Positions 24,101 through 37,330 are shown, counted from the first letter of the stretch. The stretch is DNA of 64,000 bases from Chinchilla lanigera (GCF_000276665.1 NW_004955417.1:20960263-21024262), one strand, 5' to 3'. The notes: generated by a model from the letters alone, not told the origin. Made by a program: numbers and translations.

Positions 24101-24894
24101 CTCCTTAGCAGCTTATCAGAGTTCTTAGCTTAATATATCAGCTGCTAAATTTCTCCTAAATTAAAGTTACTACAGTCGGCCTCAAAACAAAAGACCTGGC
24201 ACAATGCAGAAGGTAAGTCACACGGGAAATGCAGCAGATATCAAAAGCAGGACCTGGGGAACCCCAGAGAGTGGTGGGAAGAGGTGCTCCCCCCAACAGT
24301 TGAAGAAAGAAGGAAGGTAATCACATCATGGAGGATTCCCCTTTGATACTCCTCTCAAGGAGTGAAGTAGCTCTCTCAAGTGGATTGCTCCAAAGTAGGA
24401 CCTACTGTGTGTTTGTTCCCTTCTGCACACAGCTGTTCACCTCTCATTTTTCTTCCCTATTATGACACAACTTAGGGTAGCCCTGGTCTGGAAGCTGATG
24501 CCACGCTTTTAGACTCAGGACCAAATAATAATCCTCTTTTCCATATGGAAGAATCATACCTTGTATTTGCCTGCTTTGAAACTCCTTGCATTTAGTGGTT
24601 AACACATTCTGATATGAAAATTTCATCCCAGTACATGTGTATTATTCCCAAGTCATGTCTGGGAATGAATATCAGTGTCAATTGCTTTGTTACGTGCTGC
24701 TCTTTCCAGCCAAAATGACTTGTTTGGTTCTTACGGTTTTAGGTACTCATTAGCCCTCCGGGAGTCAACTACTAGAGTATCAAGGTACTCCTGTAAAGTG
24801 CAATCCTTTGGGTATTTTATATAGCAAAGGAAAGGAGAACAAGATACAGGCATTACAGGTGTTTGGCTCCTGATCACCTAGTAAATTTGAGCTT
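21147..24894. other. Long unique stretch with a GC-richer block
   Basis: 21147-22540 is very AT-rich. From about 22560 to 24800 composition rises and no repeat of the window's families is visible. I found no convincing exon: the frames at 22543-22779 and 22646-22963 overlap on opposite strands, and neither resembles a known family. Non-coding conserved or regulatory sequence is possible but untested. Confidence 0.4.
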
Positions 24895-25160
24895 TCATTA
24901 GTATTATTTTTAGTCATTAACTGTTCCTTTCAGTAAACTATTAGACATCAGCGGGACAGTTATCCCAGCTATCCTGCTATATACATACAAACATACATAC
25001 ACACATACGTATACTTTTTCCTTTCCTTCTTTCTTTTTCTCCTTTCCCTCATCCCACTTGTACCTTCCTTTGAGCAATTTCTTTCCCTTTCATAATATCT
25101 ATTGTATGTTTTGGGTTTTACTCCTTCAGGTTCTTTCTGACTAATTTTGCGTACTTATAT
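24895..25160 (-). mobile_element. LINE-1 3' UTR fragment
   Basis: 'cattaactgttcctttcag', 'agctatcctgctatatacat', 'tttccctcatcccacttgt' and 'tttctttccctttcataat' parallel the left (3') end of the complete L1 tail at 37850-39325 (about 38045-38215 there). This is therefore a 5'-truncated relative in the same orientation, with a catacata-type run inside. Confidence 0.65.
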
Positions 25161-25177
25161 CTGGTAATATGAACACC

Positions 25178-25271
25178 CAACTTGAAGATAGCAATATGCA
25201 ATGTAACAACCATTTGTGAATTCCTACCATGTCGTCTAGTGAAACTCTGTATCATTTCTAAGGTCTTTTTG

Positions 25272-25305
<34 letters not shown>

Positions 25306-25543
25306 GGTTTTTCTCCGGTACCGGGAACTGAACTCACGACCTTGCGCTTGCCAGGCAGGCGCTTTTGCCGCTGAGCTAAATCCCCAGCCCCACTGTTTTT
25401 TTTTTTTTCTCTTAATGGTTTGATCAATCTTGCATTCTTACACCCAGTAATCTGAGCAACTTGCTGAAGATAACAATATGTGATATAACAACCACTGTTA
25501 ATCCCTATCATTTTGTTCTGAAACCCTGTATCATTTTTATTCT
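25178..25543. repeat. Diverged direct repeat pair flanking a SINE
   Basis: 25178-25262 and 25457-25543 share 'caacttg...gaagata(g/a)caatatg', 'ataacaacca...tg', 'cctatca/cctacca' and 'ctgtatcattt' in order, with about one base in five changed. The SINE at 25288 lies between them. The duplication probably predates the SINE. Confidence 0.65.
25288..25394 (-). mobile_element. ID-like SINE, young CpG-rich form
   Basis: Poly(T), then 'ttctccggtaccgggaactg', 'cacgaccttgcgcttgccag', 'gaggctaaat'-type A-box sequence and 'ccccagcccc'. A T-rich tract ending ctctt precedes the tail and recurs after the end at 25395-25412, consistent with a target duplication. Confidence 0.9.
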
Positions 25544-25544
25544 A

Positions 25545-28500
25545 TTTGTTTTGATTTGTTTTTGTCTATGTTGTTGATATTTTGCTGTTGGTCTTTTTTT
25601 ATTATCCTCTTTAAAATAAATAAATATTTTTAGTCTTTATGATCTAACTCTCAACCTGAATCAGATTTAACTATGTTGTGAGCCCCATGACTTTTGTCCA
25701 TATAATCCTTCTAGACTTTCCAAAGCCTTTTTCACACTACGGTAAGGGGAATAACTCTCCTTAACAAGTCGATCCAGAACAGCAGTGTGAAGCAACCTGA
25801 ACAAGACACTAAAACAATTTACCCCTTTACTACTTAATTCAGAAGTTTACTCTAAATACAGTGAGCAGAATATTATTTCTTTTGTGCTTGGAATAGCATA
25901 TGTTAACACAAATAATGCAAGCCAATATAATTCATAAATTAATGCAATGGAAACAATGTGCATAGTAGTAATTATAATAAATGTTGTAAATGCATAATTG
26001 CATGTATGAGTTGAGCACAAGCTGTGGTACTTAGCGAAGCAGAAAGTTTGTTAGGGAAAGCTGCTTGGTGGAAGGAACCTGGGACACTGGGTTTCCACGC
26101 AATTGTACCTCACTTCCTGCATGTGTGTGAAATGAACACAATTTTTAAGTAATATTTTGAAAAAAATAGTTTCCTTTTTTTTCTTTCATGTATCCCTTTG
26201 CTTTAGTCACAAAAAGAAAAGAACATATGTTTGACAAACTACAATCAATAACTCTATAAATTAACTTCCTTTTTCCTGTAAGGGAATTAGGCATAAGCAA
26301 GAATCATGTATTTGGAGTAAGAGAGAGAAATACTATTATAGGAATGACAATTTATTGAAAACAGCTGAGATTGGTGTAAGAAAAGCCTAGTGGCACTGAG
26401 AATAAAGTAGGGTAGATTTACTGGGATCTATCCCTCATCTTGATAGGGAAAGTGTATAAATAAGAACCTTGCTTCAGGGTTCATGTGCATTGCCTTTTCT
26501 TTTTACAATTTTAGTAAAGTCTGAATAATTTGCATTCACCTAACAGAATATAACTGTTTTATTCATGGAGAAGTAATATTTGAATTTGATCAATATTTCA
26601 TTTCTTCCTTTTTTATGGGAAGACAGAATGTCTATCAAAAGAAATGTAGGAAGAATCTATAAAAATGTGCACAGTACATACTGGTTCAGAATTTTTAAAA
26701 TGGGGCAAACATGTCAGTCCTTTTTAATTTAAGCATAAATTCTCTGAGAATAAATTTTGAGTTGAGTGGAACAACTTTTGCACCTCACTGGAGAAATGTT
26801 TAAACACCAAGTGGACTCTCACCCCCGCAAGCTGTCTGTGGATATTTGTAACTGATTACATAGAGAATAATATCTCATTCTTGCTCCCTCTGGCCAAAGA
26901 ACATTTGCAAGATTTTAGCAAAATGTAAGTAGAGCTAACCACCTAATACATAATAGCAAGTAAACTCACACATTACTCTGCATGAGTAAAAGCCACTAAT
27001 AGAACCAACAAGTTAGTTTGTCTTAAAATAAGCATCTCTTTTGTATTCAATAAATGGGAATACATTTACTATCTTTCTAATTCTATATAATTACAGCAGA
27101 TGGGGATGTTTTTCCTTAGATTGAGAACTTGGCATTCTCCTTGTTTAATTTGGCTCAAGACACCACATTTATAGGACTGCATTCCAGGCAGTGATTTCCT
27201 AAAAGATTCCCTATTGAATTTGAAGGCAATTATGTTAAACATTCCACCCCAAAATTATAATCCTAACCCTAAAAGTTATTCCTTGGGCATAAAACAAAAA
27301 CATAGAACTTTTACTGCATTTTATGGATCATTGAGCAGAATTCTGTAAATTAATACTCAATGGTAATAACTCACATAGAAATTTAAATATCAACACAACT
27401 AGTTTTAACTAAAACCCAAATAACTTTAAGCCTACAATTAAATTGTGTGTGGGTTAAAGTCACTGCTTTTTCCTACATGACTGGCAGGCAAAAGTCCTGC
27501 AGGAAATGCTGAAAGAGGACAGAGAAAATTCAGAACATCTCCGACAGTTATCTGCAGTTTGCTCTTTTGCATCGGTCCTGGGTGGTGAAGGGAACTGAGA
27601 CACACATACAATTAGTGCAAATTACAAAGTCAATATAGAGTTTAGAGGACTCACCAGCGTTCATGGAGAGAGCAGAGCCAGGCAACCTTACAGGAACTTT
27701 CTAGACAACCAGGAAGTCTAAAACAAGGCAACGGCTTGCTGTGACACGTTTAGAGTCAATACTTCAAGCTACAAAACGTCTCAAAGCTTGTTCAGTACAA
27801 CTTAGTATCCAAGAGAAGATGTCGCCATGGGAACTGAGCCAGTGACTTACCAAGTTTGGCTGATATTTGTCACTCTTTCTGAAGAACACGCACACTTGTC
27901 GGGAAAACAAAACAGAAATAAGGGCAGGAGAAATTTCGAGAAACAGTAAATGAAAATTGCAGAGTTAGGAGAGATTCAAGGGTTCAACCTGAAATTAGAT
28001 ATGCACAAATTATGCATGAGCTTAGTAAAAGTGGTACTCCACCTCAAGTCAAGGGTGAGAGTGAAAAATCAGGGCTTTTATTTACACTGGCTTACTGTGT
28101 ATTGTGTGACAGTCTTACATTGGATGAGCTCTGCAAAGAAAATAAGTAAGAGCAAAGGAGGGATAATAAGCAAGATGAAAAAACTAGTAAAACTCAAACG
28201 TGTACTAAAAAGGGAAGAACAGTCTTTTGCTCCTAAGTTACCATTTTTTTTTATTGTACATAATACTTTATTTTGTGTGGAACCCCAAAGCTGTGAGCTA
28301 GTTCCTGCATGAGCAAAATCACTTGCAAGCTGAGCATAATTTATAAAACTTTGAATAGAAGGTGCGCACAGCTCTTTCTGCAGACTAAAATATGCTCTGA
28401 TCTCATTAAGAACATTTAAGAAGTAGTTATTCAATATGAAGACATTCAAACCTATAAAATTCTGTACATTTTTTCAAAGTTAAAAAAATGCTAACAGCTG

Positions 28501-28719
28501 GTAAGGCTCAAAAGCACATCTTCCATTTCTTCTAGGAAATGGCGCTTTGGAACTGCTTTGGAAGATTATTTGGGATCACCTTGCAAATCTAAATATAATC
28601 TTAACATATGATCAAGTAATTGATCAAGTGATAGTATTTATATGAGCTTTCCCAACTTATTTGAAAAATTATGTACACACAAAATCTATAGTCCATATAG
28701 AAGTTTTATTAAAAATTGT
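25545..28719. other. Unique non-coding sequence
   Basis: About 3 kb with no repeat I can name. The 120- and 123-codon frames at 27950-28312 and 28078-28449 overlap on opposite strands and show no family features. Confidence 0.4.
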
Positions 28720-28940
28720 GCATACTAAAAATAGTCAAATCTTTCTTTAGATCAACTGTTACAAATATTTGGTTCTTCCATATAATGGAAGAGTATTCAG
28801 TGGTAGAAATAAATGAGCTATCTTTCCACACAGACATCTGTTAAGTGTTTCTTACCAGTGAAGAAAGGCACTATCACAGTTCTATATAGTACTGCATGTT
28901 ATTAAATTTGTGTAATGTTCACAAACAGACACGGCCATAT
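28720..28940 (+). mobile_element. Old LINE-1 3' fragment
   Basis: 'atataatggaagagtattca', 'tggtagaaataaatgagcta' and the following sequence match the L1M stretch equivalent to 'aatggaatattattcagc...aaatgagcta'. Edges are uncertain. Confidence 0.5.
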
Positions 28941-28984
28941 AGAGAGTAAACTTCTCTTTGTTTTTAGAGTAGGTACTGATTTCT

Positions 28985-30640
28985 TAGGGACAACATCAAA
29001 ATATCAGCAGCAAAAGAAAAAAAGCAAGCTAAATTGAACATTACTAAAATCATGTACTCCTGTTTCAACAGACACCATTAAAAATAAAGACACCTCACAT
29101 AATTGGAGAAAATACTTGGCAAAAATCTAAAAGGGATTTTATATGCACAATAGGTTATAACTCTTATAAATCAGTAATTATAATACAAATAACTATGTTG
29201 AAAATAAGAAAAAAAAAAAAAAAAGCAGACATAGCGGTATGCATCTTTGATCCGCACTCTCTAGGATGTTGGAGCAAAGGATTACAAGTTTGAGCCCAGC
29301 CTGGGTAACAAGGGAACTTAGTGAAATCCTGTGTCAAAAATTAAAAAAGACCTGGAAATGTATCTGAGTGTGAAAGCTCTGGGTCCAATTCCTAGTACTA
29401 TATTAAATGATAAAGAATGTAAAACAAAGTATCTTAAAGAGGCACTTCTTGAAAGAAAATAAATATTTGACAGTCAAATGATGAAAAAGTGCCTAACATC
29501 ATTAAACAATTGGGAAATGCAAAGAGGAAGTGAAGGTTAGATAGAGAGGAATGGGATCATGTTCATCTAAGAACATGTAAGTACAGTGAGGTAGAAAGTC
29601 AGCCATGATATATTACCTTCCCAAAGACTGTAAAAACAATGAACATTATATAGTATCACTACAAAATGGTAACTATCTTATAGTGTAACTTAATTTATTG
29701 TAAATGTCTTTTGTATTTTATGTTTTTGGCCTAGTAGTCTGATTGTTAATCTGTTTATGATAATTGATTTTATAATGACTTATTACAAGATAAATCAATG
29801 CATCTTATGCTGGAAGATAAAAAAGAGGTAAAGAAAACAGGAAATGAAGAGTTGAGATGCTGGGTGTATGCACCAAATCCTTATAATGAGCAGGATGATT
29901 ATATACTGCAAATATGTATGGATAAAATTAAAATTCAAAGGGTAACTATGTGACATAAAAGCATACATGTTCTATGATTTAAAAATGACTGAAAATTCAA
30001 AAAAGTACAATGATGTATATAATTATTTTGAAAATTAAAAAGATAAAGAAGCTTTAGCAAGGATATGGAGAAGTTACAACTCTCTCATAGTATTGATGGC
30101 ATGTGAAATGATGCTTTCACTGTGGAAAATTGTCTGGCAGCTCCTCAAACTCTTCTTCAGTGAGCACATGACTAAGAAAACCGATTTTCAGAGAAGTGAA
30201 GACATATGCCATGCAACATTCTGTACAGGTACTGTATTCCCAACAGAATTATTCAGAGGGACAAAAAGTGAAAACATCCCAAAATGCACATCAACTGATA
30301 AATAAGAAAAGGTAGATCCACACAGTATGGTATAATTTGGAAATAAAGAAGAAAATATGTAATGAAATAAGCTGTAATATATATGATCCTCAAGAGCATT
30401 ACTCTATGTAAAATAAGCCAGAAATAAAGGTCATATATTGTGTGCTTCATGTACATGAAATGTACAAAAATGCCAAACCTATAGAGATGGAAAGTTGACC
30501 AACATTGCTTAGGGCCAGTGTAGGTGTGTGGATTTAAGAAAGTGATGGGTGATGGAAATTCACTGGTGATGTGGCAGGTATTTTGCGTGAGTAAAATGAT
30601 CTAAGATTAGATGATTAGATGATTAGTGACACAAATCAGA
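28985..30640 (+). mobile_element. Old LINE-1 ORF2 end and 3' UTR, interrupted
   Basis: The order follows an L1M element: 'ggagaaaatacttggc', 'cctaacatcattaa', 'ttgggaaatgcaaag', 'aggatatggagaag', 'catcaactgataaataag', 'aataagccagaaataaag', 'atgtacatgaaatgtac' and 'acctatagagatggaaag'. A B1+ID dimer is inserted at 29225, and 29520-29990 does not align with my recollection of L1 and may be another insertion. Stops break every frame. Confidence 0.65.
29225..29400 (+). mobile_element. B1+ID dimeric SINE (B1-dID type)
   Basis: The left half is B1-like ('gcagacatagcggtatgc', 'gagcccagcctgggtaac', 'tgaaatcctgtgtcaaaaa'). The right half is ID-like ('gacctggaaatgtatctgag', 'gggtccaattcctagtac'), without an intact second tail between them. 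B1-dID dimers are described from several non-murid rodents. The copy is old and diverged. Confidence 0.7.
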
Positions 30641-31891
30641 ATATATACTAAATATCTCTGATCTTCACACTTAAAACTTGAATTACATCTTAGTGATTCT
30701 GTCCCTACTAAACGGATTCTCTAATGACTCAGATTAATTTGAAGGCACATCCTCCTCTGAACAATATTATGTGATGACACAAAGATTCACAGATTATGTT
30801 GAAAATTACTCAGAGAAATACTAAGCTCTGGTCACAAACCCCATCTAAATAAAAGAAAAAGCTGGTGCTTCTTTCAGATGAGCCAAAATAATTGATCAGC
30901 ACTGCACCAGTTAGAAGATGAAAAGTGTTTAAGAAAATATCACGGAAACCTCTCCAGCGTGATGTTCAGACATAGAGAAAGTACATGGTTTAAAAAATAA
31001 TTGCACTGGCACAATATTGTACATTAACAGTATGATTGATCGACTAGTGAAGGTAAGTCATGGTTGACAGTGTGTTGGACATTGGGGAAGTAATTAAAAA
31101 TCAATGCATCAAAGTTCACGTAGTGGGAAAGGTGTAATTATTTTCCTAACAGGATTCCACCTTTATCCCAGCAAAATATTCTTGAACAGGGACATGGGAT
31201 ATGGACCATGCCAAATCCTTGGAAAAGCAACCCTGGTATCACAGAGGACAGCGAGTCCCATGGCTGAGGACTGTACAGCTTTTGTTCTGAAAACAAAAAA
31301 TACCTCAGTGAAAACAAAGCAGTGATTTCAGACAAGCAATAGTAACTCTGAGTTCTGGCTCTCTAACTTAATTCCCATATGCATAACAGACCAGATCCTT
31401 ACGGTAAGATTAACCATGAGGCAGTGCACCTATTGCCATGCTAGCTGCTCTTGAGAAAGAGGAAAATTTTTCATACGATTTAAAGGACTAGCGAGTATGG
31501 AGGAATGTAAAGGATGACAGTTAGCAGTTAATTGTTAGGAGGTGGAAGCTATTATGCTCTCATCTGGGTCTTCCAATCTAAGCATTCATATTTGTTTAGT
31601 ATTAGTAAGGCAGAATTATGCTTATTCTTTAAGCTCTCTAAGCATCTAAAAATGCAAAAACAGTAATTTTACTTTGTTTCTCCATTATAATTTATTTTAT
31701 ATTACTTGATATGTTGTCTCTGCCTTTGAAAAGATGGCAAATTCTTCTCCACTGGCTCCGACAGAAAAAGGGCTCTAAGGAATCCTTGAGTAGTCCAAGA
31801 AACATTGACTGACTTCAACTGATGTTCCTTTCAGTTAGCAGAATTGTTTCATTGCTTATTGGCAGTAGTCAATGATAGGGAAAAAGAGACT
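30641..31891. other. Non-coding sequence up to the assembly gap
   Basis: No gene or repeat recognised. Confidence 0.4.
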
Positions 31892-32686
31892 NNNNNNNNN
31901 NNNNNNNNNNNNNNNNNNNNNNNNNNNNNNNNNNNNNNNNNNNNNNNNNNNNNNNNNNNNNNNNNNNNNNNNNNNNNNNNNNNNNNNNNNNNNNNNNNNN
32001 NNNNNNNNNNNNNNNNNNNNNNNNNNNNNNNNNNNNNNNNNNNNNNNNNNNNNNNNNNNNNNNNNNNNNNNNNNNNNNNNNNNNNNNNNNNNNNNNNNNN
32101 NNNNNNNNNNNNNNNNNNNNNNNNNNNNNNNNNNNNNNNNNNNNNNNNNNNNNNNNNNNNNNNNNNNNNNNNNNNNNNNNNNNNNNNNNNNNNNNNNNNN
32201 NNNNNNNNNNNNNNNNNNNNNNNNNNNNNNNNNNNNNNNNNNNNNNNNNNNNNNNNNNNNNNNNNNNNNNNNNNNNNNNNNNNNNNNNNNNNNNNNNNNN
32301 NNNNNNNNNNNNNNNNNNNNNNNNNNNNNNNNNNNNNNNNNNNNNNNNNNNNNNNNNNNNNNNNNNNNNNNNNNNNNNNNNNNNNNNNNNNNNNNNNNNN
32401 NNNNNNNNNNNNNNNNNNNNNNNNNNNNNNNNNNNNNNNNNNNNNNNNNNNNNNNNNNNNNNNNNNNNNNNNNNNNNNNNNNNNNNNNNNNNNNNNNNNN
32501 NNNNNNNNNNNNNNNNNNNNNNNNNNNNNNNNNNNNNNNNNNNNNNNNNNNNNNNNNNNNNNNNNNNNNNNNNNNNNNNNNNNNNNNNNNNNNNNNNNNN
32601 NNNNNNNNNNNNNNNNNNNNNNNNNNNNNNNNNNNNNNNNNNNNNNNNNNNNNNNNNNNNNNNNNNNNNNNNNNNNNNNNNNNNNN
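31892..32686. other. Assembly gap (795 N)
   Basis: Unresolved bases. Frames spanning this interval are artefacts of the N run. Confidence 0.99.

Positions 32687-32714
<28 letters not shown>
32687..32714. repeat. (AT)n microsatellite at gap edge
   Basis: Pure AT units begin directly at the gap and decay into acacatatat. The repeat probably continues into the gap. Confidence 0.95.
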
Positions 32715-32719
<5 letters not shown>

Positions 32720-32723
<4 letters not shown>

Positions 32724-34468
32724 TCATCACTTATTATAGCAAAGCATCTTTAAAAGAAGTGCAATTAACTATTATTGTGCAACTAACTATTATTAACTTG
32801 CTATATTGCTAATTGCTGTAAAATATGTATACTTTCATTTAAGGGAAGTTTACAAAATTAGGTAATTCAAAGGACCATATGATGAGTTCTAAATTTCCAT
32901 ATATACAGGTAGGTAGATAGATATAAATGAACATCAAAATAGATATATATGTATAACATTCTTTCTATTTATTTACAAATTAGTAGACAGAATAAGATCT
33001 TCTAAAATAAATTACAAGCAGTTTGGCAAGTATAATAAAATCAAATCATACTAATTAACCTTACACTTTTTGAAATAGTACATTTTGAAGATACAGTGTA
33101 AATACTAATGAATATATTTTGAAGAGGGAGTTTCAAGAATTAAAGAGAGTGACATAGTAAGTGGAAATAAGCAGACAGTTTAGAGAAGACAACACCTTCA
33201 AGTTGGATTGGTAAGCTTCAAAATAAAGGTTATGGGGAATAGTAGTTTTTCATAGGAAGAATAGGAACAGGGAAAAAGATAACACTGTTTTTCCTTTTCA
33301 TAACATTTTAGTTTTAATATTATTTCATTTTATTTCTCTGGACTTTTATTTTTTACTTTTTATCTAAATGTTTTTGAATGGCTTAACACTGAAGCTCTGG
33401 CTGATGTCAAAAACTTTCTTTGGCATTCTGATTAGTACATTTGAAATCTTGCCAATCTCAACTTTTTCTAGGAAAGAATTTGTCCCTTATTTTACTTTTT
33501 CATAATATTTTAAGTAATAATTCAGTAATTCTACAGCCAAATGCACTAACACAAAAGCTCAATTTCATAATCATGAGAAGTCATAGATTCCCCAGAGAAA
33601 TATAATGACCTTTACTTATGGTCATCAAAGAGAGAATTCCCATGTTTTTCATATTGTGAGATTAGAATACAAAGGCTAATGTACAATGGGAAGGCTAGAC
33701 TTGGTATAACTAGATCCCTCTTCACATGTAGAATTTTACTGCCATTGAGAGACACCACAGACGAAACATAAGTTTCCAAAGAAGCTGCTCGTACTTAATC
33801 CCACACTAATTGAGGGCTCCCATCACTACCAGAAGAGAAGTGTTTAGCTAATCACCACTAAGTAATTCTTGTAGGTTTTCAAATGTATTTTAAGCCATAT
33901 ACAACAAGATTCTAAAAAATAACTTCTGTAAAATATATACACTTACCAAAGTATTTGAGCCTTCTTGTATGTCACAGTGTGAGAGGTGAAAAATATGTTG
34001 GTGTTCCAGAGTTCTGTTACATAGACTTTCATGACATAAGTTAATATAAATTTTTGAATACAAGTTTAAAATATTTTTAAGTGAGGCAAAGTATCCTCAA
34101 CATGGTACTTTCTGAAACATAATTTTTGAATATTTTTAATATAAAATTTATTAGATGTTTTAGTGTAATAAAGACATCCACTATATACATTTTCTAGAAG
34201 GATGTTTTTCTGGATATAACATGCACAATCTTTTAAAAATTCAAAAATTAAAGAAAAAGATTTAAAAATCTCCCCCAAACTTCAGGATTTTAGAATTGAA
34301 GACTGTCCGTCACCCAGCTCAGGTCTACAGTACAGCTGTTTTGGAACCAAAGCAAAATTTAGAGTTCATTTTAGTTTGCGGTTAAGAATCAGTAAAACGA
34401 TGTTGAGATTCTGAATATCCAAGAAGTGACATGTGATTAGGATTAATAGCATACATATTTTTCCTCTT
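32720..34468. other. Non-coding sequence
   Basis: AT-rich. Short tagg/taga repeats lie at about 32908-32925. No gene or named repeat is seen. Confidence 0.4.
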
Positions 34469-34480
34469 CAAAATTGTTAT

Positions 34481-34591
34481 GTTTGGGGGCTGAGGATTTA
34501 GCTCAGCGGCAAAAACGCCTGCCTGGCAAGCGCAATGTCGTGAGTTCGGTTCCCGGTACCAGAGAAAAAAACCAAAAAACCAAAAAAAAAC
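34481..34591 (+). mobile_element. ID-like SINE, young CpG-rich form
   Basis: 'gggggctgaggatttagctc', 'agcggcaaaaacgcctgcct', B-box gagttcggttcccggt, 'ggtacc' and an A/C tail. The target duplication caaaattgttat is perfect (34469-34480 and 34592-34603). Confidence 0.95.
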
Positions 34592-34603
34592 CAAAATTGT
34601 TAT

Positions 34604-36782
34604 ATTCCCATAGAGATGACTCTTTTAACACTTCAACTTTAAATAATTCCAAATAAATATCACAAAATAATGTTTTATTTATAGCATTATTTACACTATT
34701 TGTGAAATAATTTCATATATGAAAATTTCTCTGAATTAATATGTTGTAATGGACACATACCTTGTGTTAAATGTTTTTTAGTCATTTAATTCAGAGTAGC
34801 TCCTTCCATAGAGTTTTTGATACACAAAATTATTTTTAACGTGTCATTCATTCATTATACAGGAAGGTTGTAAGATGACACTTCTAAATAAAGATCCTTG
34901 TATTACCACAAAATATGAAATAAGTAAAACGTATGGAAATCCACTCTCTTAAGGTTTCTTGTCTTCTAAAAGCAAAATTACTGCCACATTGAATCTGTAA
35001 TTGTAACTGCTTTCTACTTTGAAATAAAATATTACAGAATACACTAATTGGCATTAGACAATTAAAAATGAGCTTTTCCCCTAGCTATTCTCTTCTCCTT
35101 TTAAGAGAAAAAAAATGATCTAAAGAATATTCTCAGTAAAATTCAACATAGTGACTTGTTTATGTGATTTTTTCAATGATTTTCTAGTTACAACTTTTCT
35201 TTAACTTTGGCTTCAAAATAACTGAATTCCTCCCTCCTTCAAATGTCAGAGCTTCTGGTTGTCACGGATGAACAGTGTCATAATTCAAAACTAATACTTT
35301 TTTGACTGGTTATAGTTCAGCAGCTTTCTATTTTTGCAAAGGACGTATCTAAAGTATTAAAAAAAACCTGACAAGTTCTCTCAAACTCCAGTTCAAATGC
35401 AGCTGTCCCTGTCTTGCTTGCTTAGATGACCTGGTTTATATCCTGTCAGCCTGTCAGAGGTAGCTGAACATATGAAAATTGTGAGGACCTGGTTTGGTGT
35501 GTGTACTGCTGCAAAGAATGATAAAGGAGAGACGGGTCCCAAGTTGAAAGTGGTGACACTTGTCTCCATGTGTGCAATCCTCATGGAATTTACTGAAGGA
35601 TGTATTGCTCATTTTCTACCCTTGACTCAATAGAAACGCTCAGTCACAAATGACCTTTATGATTATCAGTTCTCTTCATCCATTTTTACTATGGTGTTAC
35701 AAAGTTGCATCTGTTATATCCTTCTAAATTCTGTATAGTTAAAAATAAAATTATACTTTTGAACCTGCTGGTTTCAGCTCAATATTTCTATCATACCCAG
35801 CATGATGAAATTGGGTTCTAATTACATCAGTCCAGAAAAGTTTCATTTTATTGTTTTACATGTTCTTGAAAGGATATGAAAACATATGTTGCTCCCATCG
35901 TGTAAAACACCGAGATTTTTGTGAATGAGCTAATGATTTTTTGAATTTGCAGGAATTTGCATTGGAGTCAGTATATTTATGAAATACCTCACTCATAAGT
36001 TGTAATGGTGTATCCTTTTAAGTAAAAAGAATAATACCTTCTCTACAGACTAATACTATTCAGAACATTGAGTTCGTAAAAGACATGGAATTATCTAGAA
36101 ATGAAATAGATTATAGAAGATTAAGAGATAAGACAGCCAACACTGTATTTTGGGTAGGATCCTGGAACATAGAAAGCTACTACTGATAAATTTGGAAAAT
36201 ATAAATAACCCATCTTGCTTAGTTAAAGGAACTGTGGCAGTGTCAGCTTCTTATCTTCGGTTAGGCAAGACGTCAACAGTATTTGACATGGAACGACTAG
36301 AGCATGGAAAATCTCTATTACCTTTGTGTAACTTCTGAAAGTATTTCTATATAAGTTGTTTAATAAAATGATAAGTTCTTTTGATGATATTGATAACTGA
36401 AAACCCTTAAGAATGACATACTCTTACGAATGTGAATATAAATTTTCATTCACATTAGTGAGCACTCATACTCAATGACCTAGAACTGTACAAGAGATGT
36501 GAGCCTTGAAAGAATAAAATAATATACCTTGAGAGTTAAAATATGACCTCAAGCTCAGTAATATATTATCTCTATACTAATCACTAACAATTAAATGAGT
36601 TATTTATCTGAAGTTGGGCAATATTATATTTCTTTTTCTCATGTAATTGTATTCTCTTAAACCTGTAGCTTGAAAAAAAATGGACACTAGAGGGATGCAC
36701 GTTTAAATACTATCTGATAATGAAAATATACTTGTTATATGAAACATTGCATAATTTAATGTCTAATAGTTTAGAAAAATAA
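34604..36782. other. Non-coding sequence
   Basis: Unique AT-rich DNA. I see no exon or named repeat. Confidence 0.4.
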
Positions 36783-37330
36783 ATTGTGACAGGCAGAATT
36801 TTACAGCGTGCCATAAGAATCCCCGGGCCCTGATGTATACACAACTTTTGTCCTTATTCAATTGAACACTAAGTAGATGTTGTGCAGAAACTTACAGGTG
36901 CAGTTACTGCCCCAAGCCAGTTGCCATTACATTAGGGAAATGATCCTCACTGAGTTTCTGCTCATCAGCTGGTCCTTGGGAAAAATGAACTGGTAGAGAT
37001 GGAAAACATGACTGAGACGTGACAGGACTGTGTTACAGGCTCTGAAGTGGGAGGACACAGAGGAAGTTGAAAGTTCCTATGTACAGCAGACCCCCTGACA
37101 GACAAGGGAAGAAGCTCAAATACCTCAGCCCTACAGCTTTAAGTACCTTGGTTTCTGAAAATAGCAAAATGTCTTTGCAAGTGGGTTTTGCCCCGGAGAC
37201 CCCGGGAGAGGCCCCCCACTCTGTCTTTGAATGAATCCACCTTCAGCGGAGGACAAGGGCTGGCACAGGGAGGCTGACTTGGGGGAAGCAAAGGGACGAG
37301 AGTTGTGTGAGGTCACACAGAGTTCTGGTT
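36783..37330 (+). mobile_element. Possible ancient LTR (MER/MaLR-like)
   Basis: It opens 'tgacaggcagaatttta...ccataagaatccccgggccctg', a start shared by several ancient mammalian LTRs, and continues with 'cctcagccctacagcttta' and a GC-richer end. I cannot name the subfamily, and the ends are approximate. The minus frame at 37131-37316 is not gene-like. Confidence 0.4.

Noticed and set aside
24195..24225. Splice-donor-like sequence (aaggtaagt) and similar sites
   Set aside because: Such 9-base matches occur by chance, and no coding exon adjoins.
25236..25511. 91-codon minus frame with a Lys-rich end
   Set aside because: It is a translated ID-like SINE and its A-rich tail; the same peptide recurs at 34474 and 48225.
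31844..32812. Long frames of about 280-320 codons on both strands
   Set aside because: They consist almost wholly of unknown residues from the N gap.
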